Origin: Oscillospiraceae bacterium
Lineage (GTDB): Bacteria > Bacillota > Clostridia > Oscillospirales > CAG-272
DNA: 64,000 nt
Assembly: GCA_015063535.1 (NCBI GenBank)
Contig: SVTY01000001.1
Coordinates: forward strand, 124,001-188,000
Direction: 5' to 3'
The notes below the pieces were generated by a model, which was not told the origin of the DNA, did not search any database, and saw only the letters and a list, made by a program, of their open reading frames with translations. Position 1 is the first letter of the stretch, and the number at the start of each line of letters is the position of its first letter. Positions 46,123-55,251 of the stretch are shown here, one piece after another. The translations under genes and the position numbers were made by a program.

Positions 46123-49069
46123 TACGGTCGAAACCAACAATTGTTTCCACAAAAGGTGGAATCCAAGGCTCTTTTTCGCTCGGCTTCAGGAAAAGATCGC
46201 CTCTTCCCCCTCCGCTTATCTTGCCTATTGCTTTATCATTCCCGTGGCGGTCATGTATTTGATCTACCTTGCTATGGAGATTCATCCCTTCGGAAACGGA
46301 TCGGTATTGGTTTTGGATCTGAATGGGCAATATGTATATTTCTTTGAGGCACTTCGAAACACTGTTTATGGGCAAGGAAGTCTGCTCTATACCTTTTTCC
46401 GAGGTTTGGGCGGAGAATTTATGGGCATGTACGCCTATTATTTGGCAAGCCCTCTTTCTTATATCGTTGCTCTCTTCCCTCAGCATCGAATCCTTGAGGC
46501 ACTGCTGACGATCATTCTGCTCAAGGTGGGACTGTGCGGCTTTTCCTTCGGCTTTTATCTGCATAAAAACACGGCGCATCCCAATAAGATCATCATTGTG
46601 GCATTTTCGTTGATGTATGCCCTTTGCGCTTATGCGGTGGTCTACCAAAACAACATAATGTGGATCGATGCCCTGATCTGGTTACCTTTGCTAACCTATT
46701 CCATCGAACAAATGATCAAAAACCGTCGGTACAAGCTGTTTGTGATCTCGCTTGCTCTGACGATCATGAGCAACTACTATATTGGGTACATGGTCTGCAT
46801 TTTTGTCCTGCTTTATTTTTGCTACTACATGCTGTCTCAACCAAAGGAGATCCTCAATCCACGGCAGGAAAAGTTGCATGCGGTACGTGCGTTGCTTCGA
46901 ATTGCCCTATTTTCTGTGCTTGCTTTGGCAATTGCCGCTTTCATTATTTTCGGTGCCTATTATTCGCTGTCCTTCGGTAAAAATGCTTTTTCCGATCCCA
47001 ACTGGAGCTTTAAGGCAAAATTTAATTTTTTGGATTTCTTTACAAAATTTCTGCCCGGCTCTTATGACACGGTGCGCCCCGAGGGCTTGCCGTTTGTCTA
47101 CTGCGGCTTATTGACCGTGATACTGCTCCCCATCTATTTCTTGGCAAAAAAGATCCCTGCAAGGGAAAAGATTGTGTCGGTCATTTTTATCGCTTTCTTT
47201 GTTTTGAGCTTTATTTGCAGTCCGTTGGATCTCATTTGGCACGGGTTTCAAAATCCGAATTGGCTGAATTACCGATATAGCTTTATGCTTTCGTTCTTTC
47301 TGTTGGTGCTTGCCTACAAGGGCTTCGGAAATCTGCGGGAAAACAGCGAAAAATTCATTCTCGGCATCTGTGCTTTTCTGATTCTGTTCGTAACGGTCTG
47401 CGACAAGCTGGAATTTTCCACCTATGTAGAAAATGACAGCCATTTGCTGACCTTGGAAACCGTTTGGCTGACCGTATTGGTAACGCTTGCGATCTTAATT
47501 CTGCTCTGCTTGCTGATTCGTCAAAAGCATCCGAGAAAACGAGAAAATCTGTGCGGAATTCTTGCCGCTGTCATTTGTATCGAGATATTTTGCAGCAGTC
47601 TGACCTGTGTGGTTCAATTTGATGACGATGTGGCATATTCCTCCTATAACGGCTACAATGATTTTATTCAAAATTTGCGTCCTGTTGTAGAGCAGGTCAA
47701 GGAAAACGATCCAGGATTTTATCGAATGGAGAAGCTGACCCATCGGAAATATAACGACAACATGGCGTTGGGGATCCGAGGACTTTCCAATTCCACCTCT
47801 ACCTTAAATTCGGAAACGATACAATTCCTCAATCGAATGGGTTATACCGCTCGCTCTCACCTTTCTCAATACAAAGGAGGTACGCCCGTCAACGATTCTC
47901 TGCTCGGGATCAAATATCTAATTGATCAACGAACCTCGGAAAAGCTGGCACATACCTACGAATTAGCATTTTCCGATGAGCGGTACTCTGTCTATCAAAA
48001 TCCGTATGCCTTATCCATTGCCTATGGTGTGGACGATTTGGTTGAAAAATTCAATATCTCACGGTATGATACCTATTTTGACCGTCTCAACGCCATGGTT
48101 TCTTATATGCTAGGAGATAAATCCTATCCTGATATTTTCCTGCCTGTTTCCGATTTTGAAACACAGCTTTCCTCTGGATGCCTGCAAAAGAAATCGGGAG
48201 TACAGGTCACCTATTCCAAGGAAACAGAGGACTCCACTGCCATTGTAACCTATACCTTTATTGCTCCCCAAAGTGCCGAATATTATTTTTATACGCCAAG
48301 CCGTTCGCCCTCCGAAACAGAGCTATCGGTAAACGGATTCTCTTTGGGTAGCTATTTGGGTAAGGATTCCAACCATATTATGTCGGTCGGATGGTTTGAG
48401 GAAAATGAGGAGATCGCCATTTCCATGGAATTGAAGAATGAAACATTTTCGGTGTATTCCTATTATGACTATCTTTGGTATATGGATGCGGAAACCTTCC
48501 AAACAGCATTTACCGCCTTGAAAAACAATCCTCAATTTTTGGTCGATTCGGAACAATCCTCCGAAGATCATCTGATCGGTACCATTCAGACCGCTAAGAA
48601 AGATCAAATGATCCAGACCACCATTCCCTATGATGAGGGCTGGAAAATCTATGTGGACGGAGTACAGGTAGAAACCGTTCAAACCATGGAGGCTTTGATC
48701 GCTTTTGATATTGAACAAAGCGGAGAGCATACTCTTGAGATGAAATACATCCCGAACGCCTATTCTGTCGGATGGAAGCTGTCCATCGGCGGAAGTGCTT
48801 TGTTCCTGCTTCTTTGTCTGACGGATTTCGGAATCTACCTGTACCGAAGAAAAAAGCACCCAGATGACTATGTTCTGATGAGTGAGCCGTGGATCTTACC
48901 CGATTTTGACGAGGATGCCGAACAGCTTTCCCTTCTTCCTCCGTTCGAAAAAGCAGAACGAAAGCCGATCAAGGAGCAGCTCTCCGAGCTTCTCAAACGA
49001 TTCAAGAAGCAAAAGCCGAACGGCGAAGATCAAGAGAATTCCAATGACTCTATGAAAGGAGATCAATAA
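46112..49069 (+). CDS. YfhO family membrane protein
   Basis: 985 aa; multi-TM with GNGSVLVLDLNGQYVYFFEALRN and C-terminal ITIPYDEGWKIYVDG-type motif. Confidence 0.88.
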   Translation: MNGNTVETNNCFHKRWNPRLFFARLQEKIASSPSAYLAYCFIIPVAVMYLIYLAMEIHPFGNGSVLVLDLNGQYVYFFEALRNTVYGQGSLLYTFFRGLGGEFMGMYAYYLASPLSYIVALFPQHRILEALLTIILLKVGLCGFSFGFYLHKNTAHPNKIIIVAFSLMYALCAYAVVYQNNIMWIDALIWLPLLTYSIEQMIKNRRYKLFVISLALTIMSNYYIGYMVCIFVLLYFCYYMLSQPKEILNPRQEKLHAVRALLRIALFSVLALAIAAFIIFGAYYSLSFGKNAFSDPNWSFKAKFNFLDFFTKFLPGSYDTVRPEGLPFVYCGLLTVILLPIYFLAKKIPAREKIVSVIFIAFFVLSFICSPLDLIWHGFQNPNWLNYRYSFMLSFFLLVLAYKGFGNLRENSEKFILGICAFLILFVTVCDKLEFSTYVENDSHLLTLETVWLTVLVTLAILILLCLLIRQKHPRKRENLCGILAAVICIEIFCSSLTCVVQFDDDVAYSSYNGYNDFIQNLRPVVEQVKENDPGFYRMEKLTHRKYNDNMALGIRGLSNSTSTLNSETIQFLNRMGYTARSHLSQYKGGTPVNDSLLGIKYLIDQRTSEKLAHTYELAFSDERYSVYQNPYALSIAYGVDDLVEKFNISRYDTYFDRLNAMVSYMLGDKSYPDIFLPVSDFETQLSSGCLQKKSGVQVTYSKETEDSTAIVTYTFIAPQSAEYYFYTPSRSPSETELSVNGFSLGSYLGKDSNHIMSVGWFEENEEIAISMELKNETFSVYSYYDYLWYMDAETFQTAFTALKNNPQFLVDSEQSSEDHLIGTIQTAKKDQMIQTTIPYDEGWKIYVDGVQVETVQTMEALIAFDIEQSGEHTLEMKYIPNAYSVGWKLSIGGSALFLLLCLTDFGIYLYRRKKHPDDYVLMSEPWILPDFDEDAEQLSLLPPFEKAERKPIKEQLSELLKRFKKQKPNGEDQENSNDSMKGDQ

Positions 49070-49698
49070 TGTTTTATTTTATCAGCGGCACACTGGCTGT
49101 TTTGGAGCCGAGCTTTGCCGTCATTGATGCAGGAGGGGTCGGTTATAAATTGACTATCACCCAAACCACCTATCAATCGCTTTACAACCGAGGGGCTTCT
49201 GATCGGGAAGCCGGTGTAAGGCTTTACACCTATATGGCTGTCAGAGAGGATGGCATTGAATTGTTTGGCTTTGGCACGACCGAGGAGCTGGAAGCCTTTA
49301 AGCTTCTGATTACCGTTTCGGGCGTCGGACCGAAAGCCGCTATGTCTATTCTATCTCAACTAACACCCCAAAAGCTCTCCCTTGCGATTTGTACCGATGA
49401 TAAAAAGTCCATTGCTATGGCAAACGGAATCGGACCTAAAACCGCCGCACGAATCGTTTTGGAATTAAAAGATAAGCTGCAAAAGACCTCCGTTTTGTCC
49501 GACCTCGCTGATTATGCGGGAAATGACATGCCAAGCACGGTATCTGTGCCTTCCAACAAGCTATCCGATGCGCAGGATGCCTTGATGGCTTTGGGATATT
49601 CCAGAAATGAAGCGTATCAGGTGCTTCGTTCCATTGATACCGAGCACATAGAACTGGATGAGATTATTCGGTTGGCTCTTAAAAAAATTATGAAATAA
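49069..49698 (+). CDS. ruvA: Holliday junction branch migration protein RuvA
   Basis: MFYFISGTLAVLEPSFAVIDAGGVGYKLTI, TVSGVGPKAAMSILS, NGIGPKTAARIVLELKDK. Confidence 0.96.
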   Translation: MFYFISGTLAVLEPSFAVIDAGGVGYKLTITQTTYQSLYNRGASDREAGVRLYTYMAVREDGIELFGFGTTEELEAFKLLITVSGVGPKAAMSILSQLTPQKLSLAICTDDKKSIAMANGIGPKTAARIVLELKDKLQKTSVLSDLADYAGNDMPSTVSVPSNKLSDAQDALMALGYSRNEAYQVLRSIDTEHIELDEIIRLALKKIMK

Positions 49699-49713
49699 GG
49701 AGGATCGTCAGTT

Positions 49714-50790
49714 ATGGATTTTTCGGAAGAATTGGATTTTGAAAACAGGATTATGACCACATCCTATACAAAAGACGACGGATCGACCGATCTTTCGCTC
49801 CGTCCCAAAACCTTGGATGACTATATAGGTCAGGAAAAAGCAAAAGAAAATCTGAAAATATACATTGAAGCCGCCAAGCTTCGTAACGAAAGCTTGGATC
49901 ATGTTCTGTTATACGGCCCTCCCGGTCTGGGAAAAACCACACTCTCCAACATCATTGCGGCAGAAATGGGTGTCAATATTCGCATAACATCAGGACCTGC
50001 TATTGAAAAGCAAGGGGATCTTGCGGCATTATTGACCAATCTTGCCGAAGGAGATGTTTTGTTCATTGACGAGATCCACCGTCTCTCCCGATCTGTGGAA
50101 GAGATTTTATATCCTGCTATGGAGGATCATGCGTTGGATATCATCATTGGAAAGGGTCCGGCGGCAAGAAGTATTCGGATCGATCTTCCCCACTTCACGT
50201 TGATCGGCGCAACGACCCGTGCCGGTCAGCTTACCACGCCTTTGCGGGATCGCTTTGGCGTATTGCTGAAGCTGGAGCTTTACACTCCTGAGGAATTGAC
50301 GACCATTGTCATTCGCAGTGCCGGTATTTTGGGACTTGCCATTACCGATGACGGTGCCTATGAGATCGCATCCCGTTCCCGCGGAACCCCTCGTATTGCC
50401 AACCGCTTACTGAAGCGTGTGCGTGATTTTGCCCAGGTCAACGGAAAAGAGCGAATCGACAGTCAAATTGCCAACATTGCTTTGCAACGATTGGAGATCG
50501 ACCAATTGGGTCTGGACAATACCGACCGCAAAATGCTGGAAACCATTATCAAGTTTTATGACGGAGGTCCCGTTGGCTTGGAAACCTTGGCGGCAACGGT
50601 CGGCGAGGAAGCGATCACGCTGGAGGATGTGTATGAGCCCTATTTGCTCCAAATCGGTTTTTTAAGCCGAACTCCGAGAGGTCGATGCGTAACAAAATTA
50701 GGTTATGAGCATTTGGGAATTACCTATGAGCAAAAAGCCATCATCCGTCCTGCCGATCAGATGAATATGTTTTTGACCGAGAACGAATAA
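49714..50790 (+). CDS. ruvB: Holliday junction branch migration DNA helicase RuvB
   Basis: [55 protein letters not shown]. Confidence 0.98.
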   Translation: MDFSEELDFENRIMTTSYTKDDGSTDLSLRPKTLDDYIGQEKAKENLKIYIEAAKLRNESLDHVLLYGPPGLGKTTLSNIIAAEMGVNIRITSGPAIEKQGDLAALLTNLAEGDVLFIDEIHRLSRSVEEILYPAMEDHALDIIIGKGPAARSIRIDLPHFTLIGATTRAGQLTTPLRDRFGVLLKLELYTPEELTTIVIRSAGILGLAITDDGAYEIASRSRGTPRIANRLLKRVRDFAQVNGKERIDSQIANIALQRLEIDQLGLDNTDRKMLETIIKFYDGGPVGLETLAATVGEEAITLEDVYEPYLLQIGFLSRTPRGRCVTKLGYEHLGITYEQKAIIRPADQMNMFLTENE

Positions 50791-50800
50791 AAACAAATAA

Positions 50801-50840
50801 AAAGATGCGCCTTTGAGCAATCAAAGGCGCATCTTTTTAT
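50801..50840. terminator. Bidirectional terminator
   Basis: AAAAGATGCGCCTTTGA...TCAAAGGCGCATCTTTTT between convergent ruvB and oxidoreductase genes. Confidence 0.85.
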
Positions 50841-50849
50841 TGTATACAG

Positions 50850-51932
50850 TTAGAAATAATAAATTTCTCCGGTCTTGGCAGAGGTATAGATTCCCTCCAA
50901 AATCCGAGTGACACAGAATGCCTGCTCGGGCAAGGTAATGGGGTCGGTATCATTACGAACTGCTTCGATCCACATACGCTCCTCACGGTCAGCAGCACTT
51001 TCTCCTTTGGTTCCCTCATTGAACGCAACCCCACCTGCTTTGAAGTCGGGGGTGAGCACATACTGTCTGCCATTGCGAATACCGTTGATCCGCAATCCAT
51101 TCATCATATCGGCTCCCGCCAATGTTCCGCAAAGAGAGGTCACGGCTTCACGAACATCCAATGTATTCAACGCCCATGCAGACTCCAATACGATGGTAGC
51201 ACCGTTTTCCATCACGACAAAACCGAAGGCAGAATCCTCCACCGTGAATTTTTCAGGATCCCAGTCGCCCCACGCATTGCCTGTTGCCGTTTGGTTATTC
51301 AACTTGTGATAGGTCGTTCCAACACAATATTTTGGCTTGTAGTTGTTCATCATCCACAGAGTCAAATCAAGCGCATGCGTTCCGATATCGATCAGCGGAC
51401 CACCGCCTTGCTCGTATTCGTTCAGGAATACGCCCCACGTAGGAACGGCACGGCGACGCAGCGCCGTGGCTTTGGCGTAATAAATATCACCAAATGTACC
51501 ATCCTCGGCTTCTTTCTTTAAGTACACAGAATCATCGCGAAAACGACTTTGATAACCGATAGAGAGCTTTTTTCCTGTTCTCTTGGCGGCATCCAACATT
51601 TTTTTCGCTTCCTCGGAATTGATCGCCATAGGCTTTTCGCACATAACATGCTTACCTGCCTCCAAAGCATCTACCGTAATAAAGCTATGCGCTCGGTTCG
51701 GCGTACAAACATGAACCACGTCAATAGTCTCGTCCTTCAAAAGCTCCTTATAATCGGTATAGGTCTTGGCATCAGGGGTACCGAAATCCTTTGCCGCTTT
51801 CTCGGCACGCTCAGGAATAATATCGCAAAATGCAACCATTTCACAATCTGCGACCTTTTTCAAGGATGGCATGTGCTTTCCTTTTGCGATACCACCGCAA
51901 CCAATAATTCCAATCTTAATCAACTTTGCCAT
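50850..51932 (-). CDS. Gfo/Idh/MocA family oxidoreductase
   Basis: IGIIGCGGIAKGKHMPSLKKV, DVVHVCTPNRAHSFITVDALEAGKHVMCEKPMA. Confidence 0.94.
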   Translation of the reverse strand: MAKLIKIGIIGCGGIAKGKHMPSLKKVADCEMVAFCDIIPERAEKAAKDFGTPDAKTYTDYKELLKDETIDVVHVCTPNRAHSFITVDALEAGKHVMCEKPMAINSEEAKKMLDAAKRTGKKLSIGYQSRFRDDSVYLKKEAEDGTFGDIYYAKATALRRRAVPTWGVFLNEYEQGGGPLIDIGTHALDLTLWMMNNYKPKYCVGTTYHKLNNQTATGNAWGDWDPEKFTVEDSAFGFVVMENGATIVLESAWALNTLDVREAVTSLCGTLAGADMMNGLRINGIRNGRQYVLTPDFKAGGVAFNEGTKGESAADREERMWIEAVRNDTDPITLPEQAFCVTRILEGIYTSAKTGEIYYF

Positions 51933-51956
51933 TGGAAAATCTCCTTTTTTTTAAAA

Positions 51957-52703
51957 TTATCTTACATATGGCTCATCGTCGGTAATTTTACGAACGTGAG
52001 GGCATGTAATTTTCTGACGGTAGGTGGGTGCAACAAACCGAACTGCATTGCGAAGAATCGTCTGCACCTCGGGTACCTTAAAGGTCGGGAAGGTTTCGTG
52101 CCCAGGTTGGAAATAGAAAATCTTTCCGTTTCCTCTTTCATACAAAACACCAGATCGAAATACCTCTCCGCCGGAATAATTGCCAATCAGCAATACCTTG
52201 TCGGGATTCGGAATAACAAACGGCTCACCATAGGTCTCCTCACCCTCCAATCGGAAGTAACGGTCAATATCTCGGGTAATGGGATGCGCCGGATCAATGA
52301 CCCACAAAATTTCCGAATCGCCGGATTCTCTCCATGTCAGATTACAGGAGGTTCCCATCAATGCTTTAAACGGCTTGGAATGATGGGCGGAATGCAGAAA
52401 AATAGCCCCCATTCCGTCTAAGACCGCATCACGAACCAATGCAACAACATCATCCGGAACCAAAGAGTGCTGTACATGTCCCCACCACAAAAGAACATCA
52501 GTCTCTTCCAGAATTTCTTTGGTAATTCCGCAATTTTCGTCAAGAAGCGTTGCTGTTCTTACCTTGATATCGTCTTCAACGCCAAGAAACTCCGCAATTG
52601 CCCCATGGATACCGTTCGGATAAATTTCGGCCACCTTTTCATTCGTACGCTCATGTTTAAATTCATTCCAAACTAATACGCGAATCATTTTCTTCTCCTT
52701 CAT
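51957..52703 (-). CDS. ThuA-domain (trehalose utilization-like) protein
   Basis: IRVLVWNEFKHERTNEKVAEIYPNGIHGAIAEFL, DVLLWWGHVQHSLVPDDVV. Confidence 0.92.
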   Translation of the reverse strand: MKEKKMIRVLVWNEFKHERTNEKVAEIYPNGIHGAIAEFLGVEDDIKVRTATLLDENCGITKEILEETDVLLWWGHVQHSLVPDDVVALVRDAVLDGMGAIFLHSAHHSKPFKALMGTSCNLTWRESGDSEILWVIDPAHPITRDIDRYFRLEGEETYGEPFVIPNPDKVLLIGNYSGGEVFRSGVLYERGNGKIFYFQPGHETFPTFKVPEVQTILRNAVRFVAPTYRQKITCPHVRKITDDEPYVR

Positions 52704-52962
52704 GTTTGGTTTTTAGGTAATATGATTTTTGTGTTGTTCACAACACTGAAAAAAAATACTTTTATCATGACACCGACTACTGTTTTCATTATATCATAAA
52801 AAAGAAAAATGTCAACTCTATTTCAAAAATTAAACACAAAAATATCTTCTGTTTTTACATTTGAAAACAAAATCTTAGTTTTTGTAAAAAAAGTGCCAAG
52901 CCATTTGCAAAGAGGAAAGAAAAAATTTTTTAAGGGAATAACATATATTTTCTGAAAATCTC

Positions 52963-53003
52963 TTGACAAGGATGCCTTGACTGTATATAATTTATATATA
53001 CAG
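52963..53003 (+). promoter_or_regulatory. Promoter plus palindromic operator of the GntR-ABC operon
   Basis: TTGACA-17 nt-TATAAT; 23-bp palindrome CTGTATATA-ATTTA-TATATACAG (52981-53003) overlaps the -10. Confidence 0.85.
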
Positions 53004-53024
53004 TTTTAACAGGCGGGTGATGAT

Positions 53025-53402
53025 GTGACTATTTTAATTGACAATAAAAGCGGTGAACCTATATACAATCAGATCTATTTCCAAATTAAAAATCAAATCA
53101 TAAGCGGTGAGCTGAAAGAGGACGAGATGCTTCCGTCCATTCGAGGACTCGCAAAGGATCTGCGCATCAGCTTCATCACGACCAAGCGTGCGTATGAAGA
53201 ACTCGAAAAGGAAGGATTTGTTTATACCCTTCCCGCAAAAGGCTGTTATGTTGCACCGATGAACGTGGAGCTTTTGCGAGAGGAAAATCTAAAAAAAATA
53301 GAGGATCATATTGAGCAGATTGCAAAGCTCGCTGCCTTGTGCCATTTAAGCCGTAACGATATTGTTGAAATGATTACGTTCGAAATGGAGGAACAAGAAT
53401 GA
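53025..53402 (+). CDS. GntR family (YtrA-like) transcriptional regulator
   Basis: 125 aa; PIYNQIYFQIKNQIISGELKEDEMLPSIRGLAKDLRISFITTKRAYEELEKEGFVYTLPAKGCYV. Confidence 0.93.
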   Translation: MTILIDNKSGEPIYNQIYFQIKNQIISGELKEDEMLPSIRGLAKDLRISFITTKRAYEELEKEGFVYTLPAKGCYVAPMNVELLREENLKKIEDHIEQIAKLAALCHLSRNDIVEMITFEMEEQE

Positions 53403-54241
53403 ACGCACTTGAAATAAAGAATGTAAGTAAATCCTTTTCGGGATTTTGTTTGGATAACGTAAGCCTTACCCTGCCAAGCGGTTGCATTATGGGGCTTATC
53501 GGGGAAAACGGCGCAGGTAAAAGCACCACTATAAAGCTTATCTTGGATATGCTTCATAAGGACAGCGGAAGTATAACCATACTCGGAAATGAGAACGGAA
53601 AGAACATTTCGCTTATCAAGGAAGATATCGGTGTCGTCATGGATGAAGTAGGTATTCCCGAATGTCTGACAGCAAAGCAGGTTGGAAAGGTTATGAAGCA
53701 TACGTTTCGTAATTGGAATGAGGCTGAATATACCCGACTTTTACAAAAGCTATCCCTACCTGATAACAAACCATTCAAGGACTTTTCGCGCGGTATGAAA
53801 ATGAAGCTCGGGATTACCGTTGCTATGTCACATGGTGCGAAGCTGTTACTGCTTGACGAACCAACGAATGGGCTTGATCCCGTCGTACGTGACGAAGTAA
53901 TTGAAATGTTCTACGAGTTCACAAGAGATGAAAATCACTCTATCCTCATATCCTCGCACATTGTCAGCGACCTTGAAAGGCTTTGCGACTACGTGGCATT
54001 TCTGCATAAAGGCAAGCTCTTGCTTTGTGAGGAAAAGGATGTGCTTTTATCCGAATATGGCATTATCCATTGTACAGTAGAACAACTTTCAGAGCTTGAC
54101 AAGAACATGATAAAGTACAGAAAAAACACGCCCTACGGTGCTGAGGTCATCGTACCGCGAAAGAACGCACCAAACGGCTTTAAGCTAAGCCCTATCAGCA
54201 TTGAAGAACTGTTTGTATTCATGGTAAAGGAGGCGAGATAA
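53399..54241 (+). CDS. ABC transporter ATP-binding protein
   Basis: GENGAGKSTTIKLILDML, SRGMKMKLGITVAMSHGAKLLLLDEPTNGLDP. Confidence 0.94.
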   Translation: MNALEIKNVSKSFSGFCLDNVSLTLPSGCIMGLIGENGAGKSTTIKLILDMLHKDSGSITILGNENGKNISLIKEDIGVVMDEVGIPECLTAKQVGKVMKHTFRNWNEAEYTRLLQKLSLPDNKPFKDFSRGMKMKLGITVAMSHGAKLLLLDEPTNGLDPVVRDEVIEMFYEFTRDENHSILISSHIVSDLERLCDYVAFLHKGKLLLCEEKDVLLSEYGIIHCTVEQLSELDKNMIKYRKNTPYGAEVIVPRKNAPNGFKLSPISIEELFVFMVKEAR

Positions 54242-54868
54242 ATGAAGGGACTTCTTTTGAAAGATCTATATATGATGAAGAAGTATTGCAAATCCTATCT
54301 TCTGATTACAGTTTTATTTATAGCACTATCCTTTGCCAGTAACGAAAATTTGTTTTTCGTATTTTATCCATGCTTACTCTGCGGAATGATCCCCGTCAAT
54401 CTGCTTGGCTACGATGAGCGAAGCAGATGGCTGCAATATAGCGAAACTATGCCATACACCAAAGGACAGATCGTTAGCGGTAAATATTGGATAGGACTTG
54501 GTACGCAGGTAGCTGTTCTTCTCGTTACCGGATTTGCACAGGCAATACGCATGAACATCAGCGGTGCTTTTGCACTCAGAAAATACCTTGTTCTTATGAT
54601 GCTCTTGCTTGTTATGTCGCTTTTAGCCTCCTCTATCACTCTCCCGTTTATGTTTAAGCTCGGAGTTGAAAAAGGAAGAATGGCTTATTATATTATGATA
54701 GGCATTGTATGTGCGGGTAGCATTATAGCATCAAATCTGTTATCCGGCGGAATTCAAGCGGAAATAAAATTGAATGGAATTTTGCCCATCATCTGTCTTG
54801 TTGGTATCGGAATATACGTATTATCTTGGTATTTATCAATCGTATTCTATAAAAAACGAGAAATATAG
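54242..54868 (+). CDS. ABC-2 type transporter permease
   Basis: 208 aa polytopic protein co-oriented with and abutting the ATPase gene. Confidence 0.82.
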   Translation: MKGLLLKDLYMMKKYCKSYLLITVLFIALSFASNENLFFVFYPCLLCGMIPVNLLGYDERSRWLQYSETMPYTKGQIVSGKYWIGLGTQVAVLLVTGFAQAIRMNISGAFALRKYLVLMMLLLVMSLLASSITLPFMFKLGVEKGRMAYYIMIGIVCAGSIIASNLLSGGIQAEIKLNGILPIICLVGIGIYVLSWYLSIVFYKKREI

Positions 54869-54889
54869 AAAGTATCGTCAATTTGTCAA

Positions 54890-55060
54890 ATGATGCATCG
54901 CCTGCGGCGATATGATGAAATTGCTTCGCAAATATGATGTTGCTCCACTTCGTTTCGCAATGATGCGATGTTTGCCTCAATGTGCCGCAAGGCACACATC
55001 ATTAGGCGAAGCCGTCATCATTGGCACTGCCCAACATCATTTGCCGCAGGCAAACATCAT
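54890..55060. repeat. Complex palindromic repeat element (hairpins separated by 4x ATGATG then 4x CATCAT)
   Basis: ATGATG at 54890, 54912, 54934, 54960; CATCAT at 54997, 55016, 55035, 55055; short stem-loops between spacers (ATCGCC-tgc-GGCGAT, TGTGCC-gcaa-GGCACA, TTGCC-gca-GGCAA). Confidence 0.8.
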
Positions 55061-55064
55061 TCAA

Positions 55065-55103
55065 AAAACGCACCTTTGTCGGTAGACAAAAGTGCGTTTT
55101 TTG
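55065..55103 (-). terminator. Terminator downstream of tRNA-Val
   Basis: AAAAACGCAC(C)TTTGTC-GGTA-GACAAAAGTGCGTTTTT. Confidence 0.75.
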
Positions 55104-55104
55104 T

Positions 55105-55181
<77 letters not shown>

Positions 55182-55251
55182 TTGCCGTGCCTGTATATTA
55201 TAGCACAGCAAAGAGAAAAATGCAATAGCTTTTTTAAAATTTTTTTATTTT

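Noticed and set aside
50850-52703. Gfo/Idh plus ThuA pair as a novel sugar pathway
   Set aside because: A common gene pairing; no additional distinctive genes nearby.
54890-55060. CRISPR array
   Set aside because: Spacers and repeats do not fit: the repeated units are 6-bp ATGATG/CATCAT with orientation switching and hairpins between, and there are no cas genes.
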